A stretch of DNA of 64,000 bases, taken from assembly GCF_000373645.1 (NCBI RefSeq), contig NZ_KB892006.1, positions 1 through 64,000 on the forward strand. The letters are read 5' to 3'. Positions 45,540 through 54,522 of this stretch are shown piece by piece. The notes under the pieces are model-generated. The model had not been told where the DNA came from. It worked only from the letters and a program-made list of their open reading frames with translations, and searched no databases. A program made the position numbers and the translations under genes. The stretch comes from Streptomyces sp. ATexAB-D23 (lineage in GTDB: Bacteria > Actinomycetota > Actinomycetes > Streptomycetales > Streptomycetaceae). Position 1 is the stretch's first letter; the number at the start of each line of letters is the position of its first letter.

Positions 45540-47393
45540 GTGCTCATTGTCGGATCGGGTCTGGCCGGCGCCGCCACCGCTATGCGACTGCTCCGTTTCG
45601 CGCGCGACCCCCTGGAAATCGTTCTGCTGGAGCGGCGTTCCGACTACCGGTGCGCAGGTGTCGCCTACCACCGCGACGGCAACCCCTGGGGTCATGTGTT
45701 CAACATCCAGGCAGGTCGGATGTCGGCCTTCCGCGAGGACGTCCACGACTTCATCCGCTGGGCCAACTCCGAGGCCGACCGCGGGGACTGGCCTGCCCCC
45801 TGGGCCGGGATGACGTTCACCGAAGAGGGACCGGCACCCCGGCGGATCTTCCAGGACTACCTGATCGACCGGCTGGCCGAGGCCAGGCGGGACGCCTGTC
45901 CCGGTGTCGTGCTCGTCGAGGCGGACGGCGAGGCGGTCGACCTGGAAGTCCGTCCGGCCGGCGTTGATGTGACGGTGCGTCACTTCTCCCCGGACGGCGC
46001 GGGGAAGGGTTCCGGAGACGGGCAGGGCCGGGAGACAACGGTGCTCTTCGCCGACCGCGTCATCCTCGCGACCGGCCTGGAGCTCAGGGAGCCGCCGTTC
46101 GCCGCGGAGGTGCTCGATCACGACTCCTTCGTGCGTAACCCGTACTCCGCGGCCGGCGTCCGGAAACTGACGACGCTCCCGCCCGGGGCGACCGTGGCGA
46201 TCGTCGGGTCCGTGCTGAGCGCGTACGACTCGGCGGGCCTGCTGTTGCGCCACGGCCACACGGGGAAGATCCATCTGGTGTCCAGGACCGGGACGGTGTT
46301 CCGTACGTACCCCGCGGGCCATGAACACGAAGTGGTGCGGCTGCCCTGCCCGAAGACGCTGCTGGAGCCCTACCTCAATCGTGAGGAGTTCCTGGCCCGG
46401 GTCCGGAGCGAGTGGCAGGCCGCGTGCTCGACGGTCCTGCGCGAGCACCCCGGCATCCATCCGACCGTGGTCGCGGAGCGGGTGGCCAAGGCGTGGGAGC
46501 CGCATCTGCCGAGGGCCATCGAGCGGATCCCCTCCGCGGAACTACGGGGGCTGCTCGACGAGTTCAGTACCGCGATCGCCGCCTTCCGGGTGGGCGCGGT
46601 GGCGTACACGATGGAGATCATCGAGCACGCGATGCACCCGTCGGACGGGACGGTGCAACTGGTGGTCGGCAAGGTGGCCGGGATCAAGCCGACGGAGTCC
46701 GGGCGACTGGCCGTCTCCGTCGACGCCAGGAACGGGAACCGGTCCATCGAGGCGGACCTGGTGATTTCCAACTTCGGCAGGGAGTCGGACTACGGCAGGG
46801 TCGGCCGGCCGCTCTGGAAGAACCTCCTGCGCCGGGGGACGGCGGTCCCCCACGAGCGCACCGGGCGCGGTCTGGAGGTCGACGAACGGGGGGCGCTGCT
46901 GGGCCCCGGCGGGGAGGCGGTCGGGCCCGTCTTCGCGGTCGGTGTGCTCAGGGAAGGCGACGAGATGGTCCGGAACGGCCGGACCGGTGCGTTCACCTTC
47001 AATCTCGCGGCCATCAAGAACCACTCGATCGCGGTTGCCGCGCATGTCATCGAGAGGCTGGAACCGGGCGACGACGTTTTGGCCGAGAGCTTGGCCAAAT
47101 ACTATGCCCGTTCCAGCAATATCAAGGAAGTGGACCGGGCCGAATTCGAGGAAGCTGTGACTCTGGAGGTGAGGAGGCTGGCCACACGTACTCGAAGTGA
47201 GCGGGAAATCATCGATTCCCGTTTGGATTCCCGCATTCGGGCCGTGGGGGAACCGCCTGGCCTTTCGGTGGATGCCTCCCGGCGCGACCGCCTGATGAGG
47301 GTTGTCGTCAACCGGGCAGCCGTCGAACGGCTCACCGACGTCTCGGTCACGCCGAAGGAACTGCGCAGACAACTCGGGATAGCGAACTCCTAG
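45540..47393 (+). CDS. FAD/NAD(P)-binding protein (YdhS-like)
   Basis: A protein of about 617 aa with an N-terminal dinucleotide fold (VLIVGSGLAGAATAMRLL), the segment GHVFNIQAGRMSAFRED typical of the PF13454 FAD-NAD(P) group, a second binding site (GATVAIVGSVLSAYDSAGLL) and a C-terminal part ending VTPKELRRQLGIANS. It resembles a lysine/ornithine-type or YdhS-like oxidoreductase; the substrate is unknown. The start is uncertain: GTG 45540 opens directly on the fold with no ribosome site. A perfect GGGGAGG at 45499-45505 sits 7 nt before an ATA codon at 45513. GTG 45447 and TTG 45387 are also in frame. A rare TTA codon at 45528 would be codon 6 from the ATA. The next gene starts 15 bp after the stop. 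Confidence 0.85.
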   Translation: MLIVGSGLAGAATAMRLLRFARDPLEIVLLERRSDYRCAGVAYHRDGNPWGHVFNIQAGRMSAFREDVHDFIRWANSEADRGDWPAPWAGMTFTEEGPAPRRIFQDYLIDRLAEARRDACPGVVLVEADGEAVDLEVRPAGVDVTVRHFSPDGAGKGSGDGQGRETTVLFADRVILATGLELREPPFAAEVLDHDSFVRNPYSAAGVRKLTTLPPGATVAIVGSVLSAYDSAGLLLRHGHTGKIHLVSRTGTVFRTYPAGHEHEVVRLPCPKTLLEPYLNREEFLARVRSEWQAACSTVLREHPGIHPTVVAERVAKAWEPHLPRAIERIPSAELRGLLDEFSTAIAAFRVGAVAYTMEIIEHAMHPSDGTVQLVVGKVAGIKPTESGRLAVSVDARNGNRSIEADLVISNFGRESDYGRVGRPLWKNLLRRGTAVPHERTGRGLEVDERGALLGPGGEAVGPVFAVGVLREGDEMVRNGRTGAFTFNLAAIKNHSIAVAAHVIERLEPGDDVLAESLAKYYARSSNIKEVDRAEFEEAVTLEVRRLATRTRSEREIIDSRLDSRIRAVGEPPGLSVDASRRDRLMRVVVNRAAVERLTDVSVTPKELRRQLGIANS

Positions 47394-47408
47394 GACGCGG
47401 AGGACCAG

Positions 47409-48629
47409 TTGAGCGGGCGACGAATTCAAGGGTTCCTGTTGAGCGACGGAACAGAGAAGGTGTTGCGAGGCACGTGTAACCGCACAAGAAGTCCACTCCA
47501 GGGATCCATCCTCGTCGCCAGTTCCCTCGAAGCGGGCCTTTACGACGCAATGGTGGCGTCACGTGCGGTCGTCTGCGGCGCGGGCGGGCTGACCGGACAC
47601 ATGCAGTCCATCTGCCGTGGCAGGGGGATACCCGTGCTCCGTGTCGACGAGAGCGATCTCGCCGGCGTCACTGGCGAGGTGACGCTGCATCTGGAGAGCC
47701 AGTCGATCGTCGTCGAGTCCGGCACGGTGGCCCCGGAGGCGAGCCCGGCGGCGGACCCCTCGCTGGACGATCTGGGCTCGGCCTGCGCGGTCATCGCGGA
47801 CCTCCAGGACATCGCCACGATCAACGCGTGCGGTCCGGACGCGAAGCGGGTCGACTCCTTCTTCATCCGGGAGGAGTTCCTCTGCCTGGCGGCGGGCCTG
47901 CGTCCGCTGGACGCGGTGGGCGGCGGCCCGGCCGACATCACGGCGTACGGGCAGGCGGTCGCGGACCGGCTGTGCAGGTTCGTGGAGGCCCTCCTGCCCG
48001 AGCAACGGCTCGTCCTGCGGCTGCTCGACCTCCGCTCCGACCACGCTGCCCGGGTCACCGAACTGGCTCAGGTCGCGGTCGAACCCAACCCCGAACTGGG
48101 CCTGCACGGCGCCCGCTGGCTGCTGGGTTCGGACGCCTACCGGGACGCGCTGCACGCGGTGCTCGGATCCCTGCGCAAGCGGCTCGGTGACGAGGTGGGC
48201 CGGGTACACCTCTCGGTCCCCTTCGTCAACGACGCGGAGGAGTTCGCCACGCTGAGCAGGCACCTGGAGCTGCCGGCCGACGTGCCGGTGTCCGCGTTCA
48301 TCGAGACGCCCGCGGCGGTGCACGCCACCGCGGAGATCTGCGCCTCGGGCGCCAGCGAGCTGTTCGTCGGCACGAAGGACCTGGTGCAGTTCTACCTCGC
48401 GGCGGACCGGGGCAACCACCTGGTGGCCGGGTCCTATCAGACCCGGCACCCGGCGGTCATCGACGGCATACGGAAGGTGGTGGAGTCCGCGCGCGCCGCG
48501 GGCACCCCGGTGAGGGTGTTCGCGCTGGGGGCGGACCTCGGCCACTACCTGGAGCAGCTGCCGACCCCGGACGGCTACATGATGTGCACGGCCGAGCTCC
48601 AGCAGGTGATCCTCCGGTCGCAGCCCTGA
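47409..48629 (+). CDS. PEP-utilising enzyme related to PtsI but without the HPr-binding domain
   Basis: A 406-aa protein. Residues 30-80 match the swivelling histidine domain, with His64 in GAGGLTGHMQS. Residues 120-400 match the PEP-binding TIM barrel: FFIREEF (Arg154), VLRLLDLRSD (Arg204), NPELGLHGAR, FIETPAA (Glu299), GTKDLVQF and AADRGNH (Arg334). The PtsI cysteine motif is replaced (VFALGAD near 371), and GTND became GTKD. The N-terminal PTS domain is absent. So it may still bind PEP or pyruvate but is unlikely to be a PTS enzyme I. TTG start with GGAGG upstream. It is probably co-transcribed with the FAD-binding protein. Role unknown. Confidence 0.8.
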   Translation: MSGRRIQGFLLSDGTEKVLRGTCNRTRSPLQGSILVASSLEAGLYDAMVASRAVVCGAGGLTGHMQSICRGRGIPVLRVDESDLAGVTGEVTLHLESQSIVVESGTVAPEASPAADPSLDDLGSACAVIADLQDIATINACGPDAKRVDSFFIREEFLCLAAGLRPLDAVGGGPADITAYGQAVADRLCRFVEALLPEQRLVLRLLDLRSDHAARVTELAQVAVEPNPELGLHGARWLLGSDAYRDALHAVLGSLRKRLGDEVGRVHLSVPFVNDAEEFATLSRHLELPADVPVSAFIETPAAVHATAEICASGASELFVGTKDLVQFYLAADRGNHLVAGSYQTRHPAVIDGIRKVVESARAAGTPVRVFALGADLGHYLEQLPTPDGYMMCTAELQQVILRSQP

Positions 48630-48773
48630 CGGGGTGAGCGCCCGGTACGGCGGTGGACGCGGCGGCCCCGCCGCACCGGGAGCCGGCTGCGCGGACGGAG
48701 GGGCGCACGGCGTCAGGCGCGTCCCCGAGTTCTCGGCTTCGGTCGAACAGGGGCGACCCCACTCCTCGGCGTG

Positions 48774-48818
48774 CCGGCCCCGGACCCTCGTACTGGACGT
48801 ACTCGGGTCCGGGGCCGG
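48774..48818. terminator. Bidirectional terminator
   Basis: 14-bp perfect GC-rich stem (48774-48787 with 48805-48818) around a 17-nt loop, between the PEP-enzyme gene and the AraC gene. Confidence 0.8.
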
Positions 48819-48874
48819 TGCGGCTGGAGTGCGCGCATGGCGCCGGCCGGCGGACGGGAACGTGACGACGGGCC

Positions 48875-49753
48875 CTAGGGTGACACCTCCGGCACGGCCC
48901 TCAGCCGATGCGCTCCGGCCCGGTCCCACGGATCCGCCTGCCAGTCCCCCGCACAGGGAGCCCGCCCGAACCCGCTGTCGGCGAACCCGGCCTCATCGGA
49001 CGGGACGGCGTGCAGCGGCCGGTGGTACGGGCCGTCCAGTTCCGGAAGGGCCAGCAGGATCGGCAGGTCGAGCTGGGTGGCCTCCCGTAATTGCACATCG
49101 GCGTTGTACATTCGTCCTCCGCGGGCCCGGACCGCCCACCCCGAGCCGATCAGCCTCGGCAGGCGGACCTGCGGGCCCGGTGCGCCGTCGTGCAGCATCA
49201 CGGCCGCCGCCCGGATGAACCACAGCCCGTCGGGGACGTTCAGGCGGAACGGACGGCACTCGTCCAGAATGTCGCAGGAGCGCGGCAGTCCCTCCATGAT
49301 CGGGGTGCTGAACGCGCCCACATAGACCCGGACCGGTCCGACATCGGCCGGGAAGTGCAGCCTTCCGGCCACGGTGGACAACCCGTGGCCGGCCTGGGCG
49401 GCCGGCAGGGTGAGCGGTGGCATGCCGCAGCGGGCCAGGAAGCGGTACCTGGTCGGTGCGATGCCGACACTGCGGGTGAAGCGGCTAGTGAACGTGCCCA
49501 GGCTGTTGTATCCCACTCGGTAGGTGATGTCCGAGACGCTGGCCGCGGTCTCCAGCAGGTGCCGCTTGGCCATGAACAGTCTGATCGCGGCGAGGAACCG
49601 GCCCGGCGACGTCCCGGTCACCTCGTTGAACATCCGCGAATAGTGGAACTTGCTGTAAAAGGCAGTGTCCGCCAGTTGTCCCAGGGAGAGCGGGTCGGCG
49701 TGGTGATTCCACATAGCTTTTATACTGCGCTCGATCGCTGCCTCTGTGGCCAT
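48875..49753 (-). CDS. AraC-family regulator
   Basis: A 292-aa regulator with the AraC DNA-binding domain at its N-terminus (LGQLADTAFYSKFHYSRMF and SDITYRVGYNSLGTFTSRF) and a C-terminal domain that may bind a ligand. ATG 49753 follows GGGGGA. It may control the PEP/FAD pair or the aromatic genes; no direct evidence. A TGCA-flanked short repeat at 49783-49798, just upstream, could be its own operator. Confidence 0.88.
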   Translation of the reverse strand: MATEAAIERSIKAMWNHHADPLSLGQLADTAFYSKFHYSRMFNEVTGTSPGRFLAAIRLFMAKRHLLETAASVSDITYRVGYNSLGTFTSRFTRSVGIAPTRYRFLARCGMPPLTLPAAQAGHGLSTVAGRLHFPADVGPVRVYVGAFSTPIMEGLPRSCDILDECRPFRLNVPDGLWFIRAAAVMLHDGAPGPQVRLPRLIGSGWAVRARGGRMYNADVQLREATQLDLPILLALPELDGPYHRPLHAVPSDEAGFADSGFGRAPCAGDWQADPWDRAGAHRLRAVPEVSP

Positions 49754-50714
49754 CCGTATCCCCCGGCTTTGGATGCTGAGAATGCATTTGCATGTGCACG
49801 GAAGTACCAATTGCCTGTCGGGAACTTCGGGATCCCCGATCAGAATCGTTCCGGTGAGCGGTCGCAGCGCGGCCCGGCCCACCGGCACGTTCGTTACAGC
49901 GAGTTACCCTGCGGGTCAGCGGGTCCGTCTCGGGTTGCCCGATCGTTCTGTACCGGTCGCGCGGTGGCTCCCTCATGTGGCGGTACACCTTCCCCGAACG
50001 TGTCGAACTCGGCCGATGCCGTGGCGGCCGAGTCTGGCGGAGGAATATCGTTTAACTGTTCGAAACCGTTCGCATCTTCAAAATTGCGGTTTGAGCAGGA
50101 CGTTGAGAGAAGATGGCCGAAAATCGCGTTTACGGTACCGCGTCCGTTGAACGCGTTCAGCGCGATGCGGATTAAATCTCTGCCCCGGAACGGGTTTCAT
50201 CTGCTTCACTCGCTGGTGGAGCCGGGGGACCCGAAGCGGTGTTCGAGGCAGCCCGGCGCAACCGGGACGCGTCGACGCGTCCCCGCCTCCAAGCGCCACC
50301 TCGTCGTCGTGGCCGTGATGGAGCAGTTCCTCAAGTCTGGGGTTCCTGCCGAACTTGCGGACCGGACGTCCCGCCGGCACCGGGACGTCACGGTGCGGTG
50401 GCCTGTCTCCGCCGCTGTTCGACACAGCCACGCCGGGGCTCTGCCCGACGCCGCACGCTTCGGCCGGCGGTTCCCGTGGTCCCGCCCGCCTTCCACGGCA
50501 CCTGCCCGCGCTCATCGAGCACGGCTTCGTGGTGCTTGCGCACGGCCCTCGCGCGACGCCGAGAATGACGACGCCGGGAATGCGCGGCACAAAATCACTG
50601 CGGTGCTCGAACCACCAGGGCTGCTGCTTTCACGGGCCAGGACCCGGACCGCGCCCATGAGTGAGCAATTCGCGGTGGCCACCGATGGGATGAGGCGCCG
50701 GAGGCACAACGCAC

Positions 50715-50772
50715 GAGGCGCCCGTGCGCCGAGGAGACATGCGAAGTCTCAACTCGTCAGCACGGGCGCCTC
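50715..50772. repeat. 13-bp inverted repeat with nested hairpin
   Basis: GAGGCGCCCGTGC at 50715-50727 and its exact complement at 50760-50772 enclose a smaller GAGAC/GTCTC hairpin. It could be a terminator for something lost or a transposon-end remnant. Confidence 0.6.
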
Positions 50773-50807
50773 AGCCGAGTCGCGCCGCGAGGGGCTCGGC
50801 AAGGAAC

Positions 50808-50843
50808 GGGCCCGGTCACACGCTCCGCGCGATGACCGGGCCC
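50808..50843 (-). terminator. Terminator of the DUF6008-like gene
   Basis: 11-bp perfect stem (50808-50818 with 50833-50843), 14 bp after the stop of the minus-strand gene. Confidence 0.65.
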
Positions 50844-50856
50844 GAGCCGACGCCCC

Positions 50857-51630
50857 TCAGTGGCGCCCCAGCGGTTCGAACGCGCTCGCGGAGCCCTCCT
50901 CCGAGCCGGCCGGGGCAGCCGCGACGTCCACGTCCACCGGGAGACCGAAGCTCTCCTTGACCGCCCGCTTCTCCTTCCAGAGGTGGTAGACGGCGATACC
51001 AAGGATGACCGTGCCCACCGCGTTGGCCACGAAGTGCCACCAGACCCGGTACGTCACCAGTGCCGGGCCCGGTTCGATGGCGCCGAACCAGGTGGACAGG
51101 CCGATGGCCCGGCTCGCGCCCAGCGCCACGGAAGCCGTCAGCACGATGTGCTCGATGCCGTGGATGCCCTGCATCCAGACGCCCATCCTGGCCCACTTGC
51201 GCGCCTTCAGCTGTCCGGCGACCCGGTGCGTGATCTGCACGATGCCGACCAGTCCGGCGAGGAAGATGAAGTTGCCCACCAGGTGCAGGATCTCCATCCC
51301 GAGTGCGGGCTTGCCGGCGTCGACCTGACCCATCCCACGGGCGAAGCTGTCAGCCCATGGAGTCATCCACGCGGGGGCGTAGGGATGGGCGATCCAGTAG
51401 CCGGCCTGCGTGACGTGTTCCTGGAAGTGACCGACCTGGCCCACCACGCCCACGCCCACGAGCCCCACGGCGACCTTGTACAGCCACGGTTTCACCTCCC
51501 TCCGGTTCCCGACCGCGAGCACGGCGACGGCGGCCCACATCGCGACGGCCCAGCCGATGAAGAGAACAGCGCCCACGGTGTCCACCGTCGAAACGGTGGG
51601 TGCCATCCCAGGCATGCCGGAGTGATCCAT
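50857..51630 (-). CDS. DUF6008-like polytopic membrane protein
   Basis: A 257-aa protein with about six membrane helices. The N-terminus MDHSGMPGM and scattered His (VGQVGHFQEHV, EILHLVGNFIFL, GIHGIEHIVL) suggest metal or haem contact. I connect it to the DUF6008 group of actinobacteria; no function is known. GGAGG lies before the ATG. It is divergent from the hydroxycinnamoyl-CoA hydratase/lyase-like gene. Confidence 0.8.
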   Translation of the reverse strand: MDHSGMPGMAPTVSTVDTVGAVLFIGWAVAMWAAVAVLAVGNRREVKPWLYKVAVGLVGVGVVGQVGHFQEHVTQAGYWIAHPYAPAWMTPWADSFARGMGQVDAGKPALGMEILHLVGNFIFLAGLVGIVQITHRVAGQLKARKWARMGVWMQGIHGIEHIVLTASVALGASRAIGLSTWFGAIEPGPALVTYRVWWHFVANAVGTVILGIAVYHLWKEKRAVKESFGLPVDVDVAAAPAGSEEGSASAFEPLGRH

Positions 51631-52114
51631 ACGAAGTTCCTCCCTGGTTGTCTCTCAACTGTGCGGAAAGATCGCAGAAACAGCTGCCGGAGTCCGACAC
51701 CCTCTGAGGTGGTTGCCGGAATCCGAGACCAGCGAGAAAGCACGTCCCTGGGTTCCCCCGGCACGCGCAGAACCAGCACCCTCCCGCTGCTCACGATGGC
51801 GAACTGGCCTGCCTACGTGCCTCCCGCACAACAGACTGCCCTCTGTCCGCCGGGTTCGCCTCTTCCAAATTGCTCTCTTTTCCGATCTCGGCGAGGTGGG
51901 ACTGGACCTCGCCGGCGGCGAGGTTCTTCGTCGCGTGCAACCCCCGCCGCCGGCGCCGCCTCGGACCGCTCCGGACCGATTCCCGGCAAAGCACATTGGG
52001 AGAAGCCGACCCGATACAGCCAATGTGATGCTCATATCCGTGGCCGGAGCCACGGACGGTGGATTGGTGAATTGCTGTGCGCGTGCGCACTTCGTCTGGA
52101 GAAGAGGCCAAAAA
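51631..52114. other. Divergent upstream region of the aromatic operon
   Basis: 484 bp without a gene. It holds the inverted repeat described separately, and must contain promoters for both directions. Confidence 0.5.
51992..52027. promoter_or_regulatory. Inverted repeat upstream of the hydratase/lyase-like gene (likely operator)
   Basis: CACATTGG at 51992-51999 and CCAATGTG at 52020-52027 form a perfect 8-bp inverted repeat with a 20-bp spacer, 88 bp before the gene. Confidence 0.5.
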
Positions 52115-52939
52115 ATGATCACGCTGGACACGGTGAACGTCGAGATCGACGGACCGAAGGCCACCATTTACCTGAACCGGCCGGGCAAGAAGAACGCGAT
52201 GAATCCGCAGATGCACCTGGATATGAACGAGGCCCTGGACGCGATCGAGGCGGCCGGAACCGTAAAGGCGGTCGTCGTGACCGGCTCCGGTGACAGTTTC
52301 AGCTCCGGGATGGACCTCGAAGAGTGCTTCCTGCGGCCTTTCGACGACCCGCAGTTGTTCTACCGGACCAATCTGGTGGCGCTCAACTGGTTCAAGCGGT
52401 TGAAGGCCTTCCCCGCGGTGACCATCGCCAAGGTGAACGGGTACGCCTTCGGCGGTGGGTTCCTGGTGGCGGGGATCTGCGATCTGGCCATCACGTCGGA
52501 GACCGCGAAGTTCGGACTCTCCGAGATCAACTTCGGCATCTTCCCGGCGGGTGGAGCCACCTGGGCGGCCACCCACAACCTGCCGCGCAAGCAGGCGCTG
52601 TACTACATCCTCACCGGCGACACGCTCACCGGGCGGCAGGCGGAGGCGTACGGGCTGGTGAACAAGGCCGTCCCGGCGGATCAACTGGACGCGGAGACCG
52701 ACCGGATCGTCGGCAGGATCGTCAACAAGAACCCGATCACCCTGGAACTGGCGAAGCAGGTCTATGAGCGCACCACGACCATGGACCTCCCGGCGTCGAT
52801 CGACTACGACCAGGCGAAGCTCTGGGAGCTCTCCCGTCTCAGCGGCAACGAGTGGATCAACGTGGCGCTCAAGCAGTTCGAGAAGCGCGACTACCAGCCC
52901 GGCCTCAGCACGTACAGCCGGGTGGACGCCGCGTCATGA
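52115..52939 (+). CDS. Hydroxycinnamoyl-CoA hydratase/lyase-like crotonase
   Basis: A 274-aa crotonase-fold protein. It aligns along its whole length with the bacterial feruloyl-CoA hydratase/lyase (Ech/HCHL), from SGMDLEECF to QPGLSTYSR. The oxyanion-hole segments and the catalytic Glu are kept (Glu137 in FGLSEINFG). By eye alignment, the equivalents of P. fluorescens HCHL Ser123 and Tyr239 are Leu117 and Gln233, so the retro-aldol step or substrate may differ. In HCHL enzymes the reaction turns feruloyl- or coumaroyl-CoA into vanillin or 4-hydroxybenzaldehyde plus acetyl-CoA. The next gene overlaps by ATGA and encodes the matching CoA ligase. Confidence 0.82.
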   Translation: MITLDTVNVEIDGPKATIYLNRPGKKNAMNPQMHLDMNEALDAIEAAGTVKAVVVTGSGDSFSSGMDLEECFLRPFDDPQLFYRTNLVALNWFKRLKAFPAVTIAKVNGYAFGGGFLVAGICDLAITSETAKFGLSEINFGIFPAGGATWAATHNLPRKQALYYILTGDTLTGRQAEAYGLVNKAVPADQLDAETDRIVGRIVNKNPITLELAKQVYERTTTMDLPASIDYDQAKLWELSRLSGNEWINVALKQFEKRDYQPGLSTYSRVDAAS

Positions 52940-54486
52940 TATTCACCGGCCCACGTCCGCGCGTCCACGTCCCCGAGACCACGTTCACCTCCTTCATCCT
53001 GCGGCAGGCGGAGCAGTACCCGGACCGGCTGGCGACGGTCGACGTGGACGGGGAGAACGGTCACACGTACGGGCAGCTCGCATCGGCGGTGCGCCGCGCC
53101 GCCACCGGGCTTGGTGCCCGCGGCTTCGGCAAGGGCGACGTGCTGGCCCTCCTCGCCCCGAACGTGCCCGCCTACCCGGTCGCGTACCACGCCGCCGCTC
53201 TGGCGGGCGGCACGGTGGTGGTGCTCAATCCCCTCGACACGGCGGACGATCTCACCGCCCACCTGAACGACACCGGCGCGCGCCTGCTGGTGACCGTGCC
53301 GTCCGAGGTGGCCAAGGCCACGGCGGTGACCGCGCGGACGAAGGTCGAAGAGGTCATCGTGTTCGGTGAGGCGGAGGGCGCTACGTCGTTCTCCGCACTG
53401 CTCGCCGACGGAGCGCCGCCCGAGCCGGCCATCGACCCGGCGCGGGACGTGGTGACCGTGCTCCACTCCAGCGGCAGCACCGGTTATCCCAAGGGGGTGC
53501 TGCTGACCCATCGGAACATGATCGCCAATGTGCTCCAGACCAGCCTGGTCGCGCCCCTCGACGAGGGCGAGACGGTGCTCGCCGTCCCGCCCTTCCACCA
53601 CGCCTTCGGCCTGATCATGACGATGAACGCCAGTCTGCTCCAGGGCGCGACGCTGGTGACGATGCCGCGCTTCGACCCCGAGTCCTACCTCAAGGCGATC
53701 CAGGAGCACCGCGTCACGCGCCTCTACGTCGTACCGACCATCGCCGTCCTCCTCGCGAAGAGCCCGCTGGTGGACCGGTACGACCTCTCCTCGCTCCGCT
53801 CGATCGTCTCCGGCGGCGCCGCGCTCGACCCCGGCACCGCCGAGCTCTGCCGGCGGCGCCTGGGGGTGAGCATCGGCCAGGGATACGGCCTCACCGAGGC
53901 ACTGGTCTCGTTCATGCAGCTCGCCGACCCGGTGGCCCCGGGGTCGGTCGGCCCCACCTCCCCCAACATCGAGTGCAAGATCCTCGACATCACCACCGGC
54001 GAGGAACTCGGGCACAACCAGGACGGCGAGGTCCTGATCCGCGGCCCGCACGTGATGAAGGGCTACCTCAACGCGCCGGAGGCCACCGCCAAGGTGCTCG
54101 AACCGGACGGTTTCCTGCACACCGGCGACCTCGGCCATGTCGACGAGAACGGAGAACTCTTCCTCGTCGACCGCATCAAGGAACTCATCAAGTACAAGGG
54201 CCAGCAGGTGTCCCCGGTCGAACTCGAAGCGGTCCTGATGTCGCACCCGAACGTCACTGACGCGGCGGTCATAGGCGTGCCGGACGAGGAGGCCAGCGAA
54301 ATCCCGAAGGGATTCGTGGTGACCGGCGAGCCGGTCACGCCCGAGGAAATCATGGCCTTCGTCGCCGAAAGGGTCGCCCCCTACAAGAAGATCCGGCGGA
54401 TCGAGTTCATCGATCAGATCCCCCGCACACCGGTCGGCAAGATCGAGCGCCGCAGTCTTCTGGCCCGCGAACAGACCGGCCGGTAA
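52936..54486 (+). CDS. 4-coumarate/feruloyl-CoA ligase-like acid-CoA ligase
   Basis: A 516-aa ANL-superfamily enzyme that adenylates an aromatic acid and forms its CoA thioester. Motifs: HSSGSTGYPKGVLLTH, GQGYGLTEA, GFLHTGDLG, IKYKGQQVSPVELE and the catalytic Lys in RTPVGKIERR. The overall pattern is that of the 4-coumarate-CoA ligases of streptomycetes. ATGA overlap with the preceding hydratase/lyase gene gives translational coupling, and the pair fits ferulate or coumarate activation and cleavage. Confidence 0.88.
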   Translation: MIFTGPRPRVHVPETTFTSFILRQAEQYPDRLATVDVDGENGHTYGQLASAVRRAATGLGARGFGKGDVLALLAPNVPAYPVAYHAAALAGGTVVVLNPLDTADDLTAHLNDTGARLLVTVPSEVAKATAVTARTKVEEVIVFGEAEGATSFSALLADGAPPEPAIDPARDVVTVLHSSGSTGYPKGVLLTHRNMIANVLQTSLVAPLDEGETVLAVPPFHHAFGLIMTMNASLLQGATLVTMPRFDPESYLKAIQEHRVTRLYVVPTIAVLLAKSPLVDRYDLSSLRSIVSGGAALDPGTAELCRRRLGVSIGQGYGLTEALVSFMQLADPVAPGSVGPTSPNIECKILDITTGEELGHNQDGEVLIRGPHVMKGYLNAPEATAKVLEPDGFLHTGDLGHVDENGELFLVDRIKELIKYKGQQVSPVELEAVLMSHPNVTDAAVIGVPDEEASEIPKGFVVTGEPVTPEEIMAFVAERVAPYKKIRRIEFIDQIPRTPVGKIERRSLLAREQTGR

Positions 54487-54522
54487 TCGCAACTCCGAAG
54501 CAGACCACCCAGGGAGAACCCG

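Larger units (their letters stand above)
49754..50856. other. 1.1-kb region with no convincing gene
   Basis: Between the AraC gene and the DUF6008-like gene, both on the minus strand. Several open frames exist on both strands but none has a good ribosome site, sustained codon bias or recognisable motif. The part 49990-50200 is AT-richer than its neighbours. It may be the residue of lost genes. Confidence 0.5.

Noticed and set aside
49091..50989. 632-codon plus-strand frame across the gene-free region
   Set aside because: Overlaps the AraC and DUF6008-like genes in antisense; no ribosome site, no steady codon bias, no domain.
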